A stretch of DNA of 44,976 nt from Deltaproteobacteria bacterium (lineage in GTDB: Bacteria; Bdellovibrionota; Bacteriovoracia; Bacteriovoracales; Bacteriovoracaceae): positions 1 through 44,976 of the forward strand of contig SBGE01000197.1 in NCBI GenBank assembly GCA_006226755.1. Direction: 5' to 3'. This document shows positions 40,233 to 44,976 of this stretch, piece by piece (the stretch's first letter is position 1; each line of letters begins with the position of its first letter). Made by a program: the position numbers and the translations under genes. The notes under the pieces were generated by a model. The model did no database searches. It was not told where the DNA came from and saw nothing but the letters and a program-made list of their open reading frames with translations.

Positions 40233-41363
40233 GTGGATTTCAAATCGTTAACCTTTGTTCAGTTTTTTTGCTTATCTCTATTACTGAGTTGTTCATCAAT
40301 TAAAAGTGCGACATCAGGCGAAGTCGAGTTGATGGTTTATAACGTTGAGAATCTTTTCGATACTGTTCACACCATTGAAGATGGAGTGGATAAAGATGAT
40401 TGGACCTTTTTGGCAAAAGATGCTCCTGGAAAAAGTGATGCTTGTAAGAAAATAGGATACAAACGATATCGTGATGCTTGTTTTAATACAGACTGGAACG
40501 AAAAAAATCTGAATATGAAGCTTGATCAAATCAAGGAGGTTTTAACTAAAGGGCGAAAGCTTCCTGATATTCTCGCTCTTGTTGAAATTGAAGGTCCTGT
40601 CGTTGTTGGTCAGTTGGCAAAAAAATTGGGATATAAAGAGTTTCACACCAGTCAAAGTCCCGATACAAGAGGAATAGACTTGGCAATCTTATTTAATCCT
40701 TCAAAAGAAATTGTCTTTGTAAAAAAACGTGAACATGAAGTTAAAGAAGTTAAAAAGGCTACTCGGAATATATTTGAAGTAGAAATGAAGATTGGAGGAA
40801 ATCCAGTTCATATCTTTGTGAATCACTGGCCAAGTCAAGGGAATCCATCTGAAGATAGAGTCGCTGCTGCGAAAGTTCTTGATCAAAGGGTTCGTGAAAT
40901 TAAAAAGCAAAACCCTGATCATGCAGTGATCTCACTTGGTGACTTCAATACAATTCCTACAGATTTTCCTCACCCATTTCATTCTGTCATTATGAGGGAC
41001 GGCATGCTTAGAGATGTACATCAAATGTATAAAAAAGATCGTTCAATTGATTGGAAACTTAAAGATGCTATGCCCCCGGGAACATATTTCTATTACAAGG
41101 AAATGGCATGGAATATTTTGGATAGAATTTTTGTTGATGAAAGTTTAATTGATGGAAAGGGGATGGACATAGTTTTATCCAGTTACCAAATTTACGCTCC
41201 TCAGTTCATCACTACGACTTATGAATATAAAGGTAAAAAAGCCGGTTATTTTAAAGGATCAACAGTTCGGAGAATTCCAAAGTCCTACGATCATTTGAGC
41301 AAGACCAAAAAAGATGCAGGCTACTCAGATCACTTTCCTGTTTTGATTAAATTGAAATATTAA
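40233..41363 (+). CDS. EEP-family nuclease/phosphatase lipoprotein
   Basis: This 376-residue exported lipoprotein has a signal peptide ending in LLLSC (about Cys20), then a complete EEP domain. Motifs in order are VYNVENLFD, ALVEIEG, NHWPSQG, SLGDFNTIP and the terminal YSDHFPVLIKL. The NVENLFD...NHWPS combination is typical of extracellular DNase-like EEP proteins, so a secreted nuclease is a reasonable inference. It shares only family-level motifs with the EEP lipoprotein at 17063. The start is GTG 40233, five bases after AGGAGG. The gene is closed by a hairpin shared with the convergent small secreted gene. Confidence 0.87.
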   Translation: MDFKSLTFVQFFCLSLLLSCSSIKSATSGEVELMVYNVENLFDTVHTIEDGVDKDDWTFLAKDAPGKSDACKKIGYKRYRDACFNTDWNEKNLNMKLDQIKEVLTKGRKLPDILALVEIEGPVVVGQLAKKLGYKEFHTSQSPDTRGIDLAILFNPSKEIVFVKKREHEVKEVKKATRNIFEVEMKIGGNPVHIFVNHWPSQGNPSEDRVAAAKVLDQRVREIKKQNPDHAVISLGDFNTIPTDFPHPFHSVIMRDGMLRDVHQMYKKDRSIDWKLKDAMPPGTYFYYKEMAWNILDRIFVDESLIDGKGMDIVLSSYQIYAPQFITTTYEYKGKKAGYFKGSTVRRIPKSYDHLSKTKKDAGYSDHFPVLIKLKY

Positions 41364-41392
41364 AAAAGCCGCCCATTGGGCGGCTTCTTTAT
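41363..41392. terminator. Bidirectional terminator
   Basis: AAGCCGCCC and GGGCGGCTT pair perfectly around ATT (41367-41387). The minus strand has six T residues after the stem and the plus strand a shorter CTTTATT. It lies exactly between two convergent genes. Confidence 0.88.
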
Positions 41393-41703
41393 TCTTCATC
41401 TTCAGTGGTATCTTTTTTTTCCTGTTCTGCTTCTTTTCGATCTTCTTCATCCCATCCGGAATCTATGAATTGGCCACTTTCTTCATTGGCCGCAGGAGTT
41501 GGGGGAGGTGGTACTTCCTCATCATCTTCAGACTCGTCATAATCTTTTCGCTCTTCAAGATCTTTTTTGTCTTCTTGATCCCAACCAGAGTCAACAAAAC
41601 CAGGTTCATCTTTTGGACCCTGGCCGGTTGAGCTATCGTCTTCACTCATGACAGGGTTGATAAACAAAGAGACCAAGAGGCCCAAAAGCAAAATTTTTTT
41701 CAT
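41389..41703 (-). CDS. Small secreted acidic protein with internal repeat
   Basis: This 104-residue protein has a signal peptide (to about VMS, residue 20) and a very acidic mature part containing two copies of a roughly 20-residue unit: FVDSGWDQEDKKDLEERKD and FIDSGWDEEDRKEAEQEKKD. A Pro/Ala linker (EEVPPPPTPAANEE) separates them. The repeated SGWD-xED motif could be a binding tag. No family is recognised. A TATAAT box lies about 30 bases upstream. The neighbouring small protein at 41815 ends SDDEGW, a similar motif. Confidence 0.7.
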   Translation of the reverse strand: MKKILLLGLLVSLFINPVMSEDDSSTGQGPKDEPGFVDSGWDQEDKKDLEERKDYDESEDDEEVPPPPTPAANEESGQFIDSGWDEEDRKEAEQEKKDTTEDEE

Positions 41704-41732
41704 GACATACTCACAGAAAGGGATTCCCTTCT

Positions 41733-41760
41733 ATTATATGTCAAAACTAACTATTTGGAA
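41733..41760 (-). promoter_or_regulatory. Candidate promoter of the acidic repeat gene
   Basis: On the minus strand TTCCAA (41755-41760) and a perfect TATAAT (41733-41738) are 16 bases apart. The leader contains a short inverted repeat AAGGGA/TCCCTT. Confidence 0.45.
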
Positions 41761-41781
41761 TAATTAAGAATCTGTAGGCAA

Positions 41782-41804
41782 GGAAGGGGAAGACTTCCCC
41801 TTCC
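41782..41804. repeat. Perfect 11-bp inverted repeat after a small gene
   Basis: GGAAGGGGAAG and CTTCCCCTTCC flank a single A. GGCA and TGCC just outside extend the pairing with small bulges. It lies 10 bases after the stop of the 75-residue secreted protein, with no T run, and could be a terminator-like or processing hairpin. Confidence 0.75.
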
Positions 41805-41814
41805 CGTGCCCGGA

Positions 41815-42042
41815 TCACCAACCTTCGTCGTCTGAAGAGCTAGTGTCAGTACTTTCCTCAGAAGGAATATCCTCTGAAGTAGGAATAGTTGTGGTTGATT
41901 CTTCTTCCACTGATACCGGTGTTGCCACTGGTTCTGGTGTTGAAGAAGAGTCTTCAATTTTCACTGAACTTCCTGATGTTGAACTATCAGCAAAAGAGTT
42001 CAGCGAGAGTAATGTCATAAGTAGAATAAGTGTTAATTTCAT
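41815..42042 (-). CDS. Small secreted Ser/Thr/Glu-rich protein
   Basis: This 75-residue protein has a signal peptide (MKLTLILLMTLLSLNSFA) and a mature part of about 57 residues made almost entirely of Ser, Thr, Glu, Pro and Val (STPEPVATPVSVEEESTTT), ending SSSDDEGW. It should be unstructured and exported. AAAGGAG lies seven bases ahead of ATG 42042; the frame opens 13 codons earlier but without a binding site. It follows the basic secreted protein at 42078 by 35 bases, so they probably share an mRNA. Confidence 0.7.
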   Translation of the reverse strand: MKLTLILLMTLLSLNSFADSSTSGSSVKIEDSSSTPEPVATPVSVEEESTTTIPTSEDIPSEESTDTSSSDDEGW

Positions 42043-42077
42043 ATTCAGCTCCTTTCTAAGTGAGATCCGGGCATGGA

Positions 42078-42335
42078 TCATGATTTAGCTTTTTCTTTTT
42101 TCTTTTTAGTTAACTTGGCAGACTTTGCTACAGCTGGATCTTTCTGGCAGTACTTCTTGACTGTGTCTGGATTGATTTTCACAGCTTTCTTGACGCAAAG
42201 ATGAGTTCTCTTGGCCCCTTCAATGTTTTCACATGTCACAGGCTTTCTATTTTTACTTTTGCAGCTAAACCCTTTCGCACTTGCAGCTGACGACATCAAA
42301 GTCAGGGCGATAAGAGTAGCGATTGCCGTTTTCAT
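42078..42335 (-). CDS. Small secreted basic cysteine-containing protein
   Basis: This 85-residue protein has a signal peptide (MKTAIATLIALTLMSSAASA). A mature basic part follows with four cysteines (FSCKSKNRKPVTCENIEG, HLCVKK, KYCQKD) that could form two disulfides, then a lysine-rich tail (KLTKKKKEKAKS). It contrasts with the acidic protein encoded next. AAGGAG precedes the ATG. It is divergent from the LysR gene across a 122-base gap containing a LysR-type site. Confidence 0.7.
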   Translation of the reverse strand: MKTAIATLIALTLMSSAASAKGFSCKSKNRKPVTCENIEGAKRTHLCVKKAVKINPDTVKKYCQKDPAVAKSAKLTKKKKEKAKS

Positions 42336-42417
42336 TTAGGTACTCCTTGTTCACGGACATATCGAATTATCGAGCCAAATCTCATTTGGGAAAAATCGAT
42401 TTTTATGCTAATTTATA

Positions 42418-42432
42418 TTAGGTAAAACCTAA
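42418..42432. promoter_or_regulatory. LysR-type T-N11-A operator
   Basis: TTAGGT-AAA-ACCTAA is a perfect dyad containing the LysR consensus T-N11-A. It lies 26 bases before the LysR start and about 80 bases before the divergent secreted-protein gene. A weak TTGGGA-17-TAATTT promoter for lysR (42386-42414) ends just before it. Confidence 0.6.
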
Positions 42433-42457
42433 GCAAAATGGGTCAAAGTATTGAAAT

Positions 42458-43339
42458 ATGGAACGTCTTAATTATCACCATCTTTACCTTTTTTACGTGA
42501 TTGCGATGGAAGGATCCATAAAAAGGGCGAGTGAAAAAGTACATTTAACGCAAGCAACTTTAAGTGATCAGCTCAAATCATTAGAAGGGTATTTCGACGC
42601 AAAACTCTTTGATCGAGTTGGCCGCCAATTAATTTTGAATCCCTCTGGAAAAATTGCACTTGAGTACGCTCAAAATATCTTTGGTCTTGGTAATGAACTC
42701 AAGCTTGCTTTGAAAGGAGAGATGGAAGGTCCAAAAAATGTTTTTACGATTGGATTGACTCATTACATGTCAAACTTCTTGGACTACACAAGATTTCTCC
42801 CTCTCTTTAAAGACAAGAGTATGGCGATTTGTTTTCAAGAAGGGGAAAGGTCACATCTCCTTGCAGACCTAGAATTGGGTGACATTGATCTTCTTGTATC
42901 AACTAATAAAGATGGAATAAGTTCCAATATGACAGCAAGAAAAATTGGTTCAAACAAAACATATGCCGTCGTCCATGAAAATTTGATTGGTAATAAGAAA
43001 TTTAAATTTCCACAAATTTTGAATGAACTGCCATTTTTTCAATACTCAAAAGATTCAGATTTGTTTTTTGATGTAGAAGTTTATTTGAGAACCAACGGTA
43101 TTTCTCCAACAATTATTGGTGAGGGAGATGATGTCGATCTCTTCAAGCTGGTCACTGACAATGCAGTGGGCTTCACTATTGTTCCAGATGTCACTATGGC
43201 AAAATTTAAAGAAAATAAGAGTTTGGTGATTCTTGGAGAGGTCAAAGACCTAGAGTCAAGTGTATGGGCCATTATGCGCAAAGATGGGCCAGAAGACCTT
43301 AAATCATTCATGGACAAAATTGCTCGTACAAAAAAATAA
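42458..43339 (+). CDS. LysR-family transcriptional regulator (NhaR-like)
   Basis: This 293-residue regulator has an N-terminal winged helix-turn-helix (residues 1-65) and a substrate-binding-protein-like effector domain. The opening MERLNYHHLYLFYVIAMEGSIKRASEKVHLT followed by QATLSDQLKSLEGYFD is closest to the NhaR branch, which senses sodium or alkaline conditions in E. coli; the ligand here is unknown. No Shine-Dalgarno sequence is clear at ATG 42458. A T-N11-A operator upstream suggests autoregulation and possible control of the divergent secreted genes. Confidence 0.9.
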   Translation: MERLNYHHLYLFYVIAMEGSIKRASEKVHLTQATLSDQLKSLEGYFDAKLFDRVGRQLILNPSGKIALEYAQNIFGLGNELKLALKGEMEGPKNVFTIGLTHYMSNFLDYTRFLPLFKDKSMAICFQEGERSHLLADLELGDIDLLVSTNKDGISSNMTARKIGSNKTYAVVHENLIGNKKFKFPQILNELPFFQYSKDSDLFFDVEVYLRTNGISPTIIGEGDDVDLFKLVTDNAVGFTIVPDVTMAKFKENKSLVILGEVKDLESSVWAIMRKDGPEDLKSFMDKIARTKK

Positions 43340-43420
43340 AATTCGTCTGGGTTTTTTTATTGATTGATGGGGTAAAAGCCTTCAAGCTTTGGTTAGCGGA
43401 TTTTTAGTTTGGAGAATTTC

Positions 43421-44854
43421 ATGCGCACTGAGTTGGAAATAAGAAAACCTGGTGATTTTGAGCCAGAGAATCATTTTTACCCTAAAGCTTTGAATTCTCA
43501 AATTCATCCTTTGATTTCTTTTTTCTTCAATCTTAGTCACAAGCAATTGATTAGCCGCTACGTTCACTTGAATCCTACGGTGGATGAAAAATCCTTGAAA
43601 GATTTACTCGAGTATAAGTCCAAGCATTTTTTCTGGGGAGGAGCCGACCTTTTTTACGTTACGACAGAAAAAGGAAATAGAAAGATGGTTGTTCTTGAGA
43701 CAAACTCTTGTCCCTCTGGCCAAAAAAGCATGCCGGCACTTACAGACTCAGATGAATTCAGAGGATATAAGTCGTTGGTTGAAAATTCTTTCATACCAGC
43801 AATGAAAGGAAGAAGACTTCCTGAGGGAAAACTCGCTGTTATTTTTGATAAGAACTATCTTGAAGCTTCTGGTTACGCTTCAACTATTGCTGAGCTCACT
43901 GGAGAGGAAGTATATCTCATTCCTTATTACACAAACTTTCAAGATTATGCTTATTTTGAAGATGGGATTTTATTTGTCAAAGATCCTGCAAAAGGTGCTG
44001 TACCGATCAGAGCTGCTTTAAGGTATGTGACCCAAAAACCATGGAATAGAATTCCTGTTCAAACCAAAACCTTGATCTATAATTCGACATTGGTTTGTCT
44101 CTCCGGTGGACGAAACAAACTTGTTGCTTCAAAAGCCTACGATCTATTTAACAGTGAAATTCATGAGAGCGGACTCAAGATTATTACGCCCGAAACGATT
44201 CGTGATGTTTCCAAACTGGAAATTCCTCTATGGGTGAAAAAATTTGGCGGTTATGCCGTTATAAAAAATCCATATTCCAACGCAGGACAAGGTGTTTACA
44301 CAGTGACCAGTCAAAAGGAATTGGATGACTTCATGTCCCGCGATTATCCTTATGACCAATTTATTGTTCAAAGTTTGATTGGGCATTACAACTGGACTTC
44401 AAATTCAGCTACCGGACATTTTTATCATATTGGAACTGTTCCTAATAAGAAGGGACATAGTTATGTCGCCGATCTTCGTATGATGGTTGTTTCGACTCCC
44501 CAAGGGTTTAAACCTGTTGCACTTTATGCAAGGAAGGCCGCAAGTCCTCTCGAAGATCATTTGGAAAAAGGTGAAGATTCGTGGAGTATTCTTGGAACTA
44601 ATCTCTCTGTGAAAAAAGGTGAGAATGACTGGGACTCTGATACTTCCAGACTGATGCTATTAGATCGAAAAGATTTCAACACACTTGGGTTGGGGGTTGA
44701 TGATTTAATCGAAGCCTTTATTCAGGCAACTCTTTCGATTATTGCTATCGACAAGATGTGTGTTGGACTAATCAATCAAAAAGGTAAGTTTCGAAAGAAA
44801 CTTTTCAGTTCCCTCGATAACGACGATTCATTGATGTCCGAAATTATGATTTGA
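43421..44854 (+). CDS. ATP-grasp-like protein of unknown substrate
   Basis: This 477-residue cytoplasmic protein has features of an ATP-grasp ligase: a VIKNPYSNAGQGVYTV nucleotide-binding strand-loop, FIVQSLIGH as the adenine-hinge-like strand, VADLRMMVV, and an early VLETNSCPSGQKS. ATP-grasp enzymes join a carboxylate to an amine or thiol through an acyl phosphate. The order of motifs recalls circularly permuted or glutathionylspermidine-synthase-like members, but no exact family can be named. Start ATG 43421 follows GGAG by seven bases. It is downstream of lysR on the same strand; a shared unit is possible but unproven. Confidence 0.6.
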   Translation: MRTELEIRKPGDFEPENHFYPKALNSQIHPLISFFFNLSHKQLISRYVHLNPTVDEKSLKDLLEYKSKHFFWGGADLFYVTTEKGNRKMVVLETNSCPSGQKSMPALTDSDEFRGYKSLVENSFIPAMKGRRLPEGKLAVIFDKNYLEASGYASTIAELTGEEVYLIPYYTNFQDYAYFEDGILFVKDPAKGAVPIRAALRYVTQKPWNRIPVQTKTLIYNSTLVCLSGGRNKLVASKAYDLFNSEIHESGLKIITPETIRDVSKLEIPLWVKKFGGYAVIKNPYSNAGQGVYTVTSQKELDDFMSRDYPYDQFIVQSLIGHYNWTSNSATGHFYHIGTVPNKKGHSYVADLRMMVVSTPQGFKPVALYARKAASPLEDHLEKGEDSWSILGTNLSVKKGENDWDSDTSRLMLLDRKDFNTLGLGVDDLIEAFIQATLSIIAIDKMCVGLINQKGKFRKKLFSSLDNDDSLMSEIMI

Positions 44855-44856
44855 TT

Positions 44857-44976
44857 TTAGAAATTATTACCAAGTCCGATTTTTCGTGGAGCTCTTTGGT
44901 AAATTTCCATTGCCTGTGGAAGCATGGCCCTGAGTTTTTCAGCTCTTTTTGAACTATTGGGGTGAGTGGAGAGAAA
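44857..44976 (-). CDS. C-terminal end of an M48-family metalloprotease (partial)
   Basis: The frame enters from the right edge on the minus strand and stops at 44857, giving the last 39 residues. FLSTHPNSSKRAEKLRAMLPQAMEIY matches the end of the M48 (LoiP/BepA/YcaL-type) peptidase domain, where xLSTHPxxxxRIxxL is conserved. This is a different subfamily from the Ste24-type protein at 36649. Its stop lies two bases beyond the convergent ATP-grasp gene's stop. Confidence 0.75.
   Translation of the reverse strand, partial: FLSTHPNSSKRAEKLRAMLPQAMEIYQRAPRKIGLGNNF

Noticed and set aside
1-44976. Mobile elements, prophage genes, CRISPR arrays, toxin-antitoxin or restriction systems
   Set aside because: No transposase, integrase, repeat-spacer array or defence-type gene was recognised, and gene content and codon use look uniform.

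Overview
This 45 kb window looks like ordinary chromosome from a Gram-negative, flagellated, moderately AT-rich bacterium. The best guess is a member of Bdellovibrionota, near Bacteriovoracia (Bacteriovorax/Peredibacter-like). That placement is inference. It rests on a short 274-residue flagellin, many small secreted proteins and lipoproteins without recognisable domains, a two-domain PIN-PhoH ATPase, FolE2 in place of FolE1, and outer-membrane beta-barrels. No phage, insertion sequence, CRISPR array or rRNA was seen; one tRNA (Val, TAC) is present.

Layout. 1-4.1 kb: end of an outer-membrane protein, a phoH-pilZ pair, a small helical protein, a DedA membrane protein and a 2-Cys peroxiredoxin. 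4.4-9.1 kb: the ATP-dependent protease block clpP-clpX-lon, with clear terminators after clpX and lon. 9.1-12.4 kb: a zinc-protease-like lipoprotein, small secreted and helical proteins, and a flagellin behind a sigma-28-type promoter. 12.5-17 kb: a secreted GH26 mannanase coupled to a creatininase-family hydrolase, tRNA-Val, a membrane-anchored degenerate SGNH-like protein and a beta-barrel protein. 17-22.3 kb: an EEP-family lipoprotein, folE2, pyrC and cysS. 22.4-28.7 kb: a LysM/M23 peptidoglycan-hydrolase lipoprotein behind a textbook sigma-28 promoter, a GNAT enzyme, a 1277-residue exported coiled-coil protein, an orphan DUF177 protein and a DksA-like protein. 28.8-36.5 kb: a beta-barrel protein, lipoproteins, a hotdog protein, an alpha/beta hydrolase, a GAF/fRMsr-like protein, a MerR regulator with its operator, a GATase and an MGMT-type DNA repair protein. 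36.6-45 kb: a Ste24-type protease, glyoxalase II plus Bcp, two more lipoproteins (one EEP family), three tiny secreted proteins facing a LysR regulator, an ATP-grasp-like enzyme and the end of an M48 protease.

Functional themes are protein quality control (ClpXP, Lon, two M48 proteases), oxidative and carbonyl stress (two peroxiredoxins, glyoxalase II, an fRMsr-like protein), and an exported set of hydrolases and envelope proteins. The most interesting signals are regulatory. Sigma-28 (FliA)-type promoters (full consensus form TAAAGTTT-N11-GCCGATAA) stand before the flagellin, the M23 peptidase, the DksA-like gene and possibly a secreted repeat-poor protein. Several genes have the start codon 7-8 nt after a -10 box and no Shine-Dalgarno sequence, suggesting leaderless mRNAs. 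One lipoprotein has its AUG in the loop of a perfect 12-bp hairpin, and a perfect GC-rich palindrome fills the promoter spacer of the DUF177 gene. No clearly new multi-gene system was found; the promoter set is the best lead. Start codons were often moved from the longest reading frame to one supported by a ribosome binding site or promoter.
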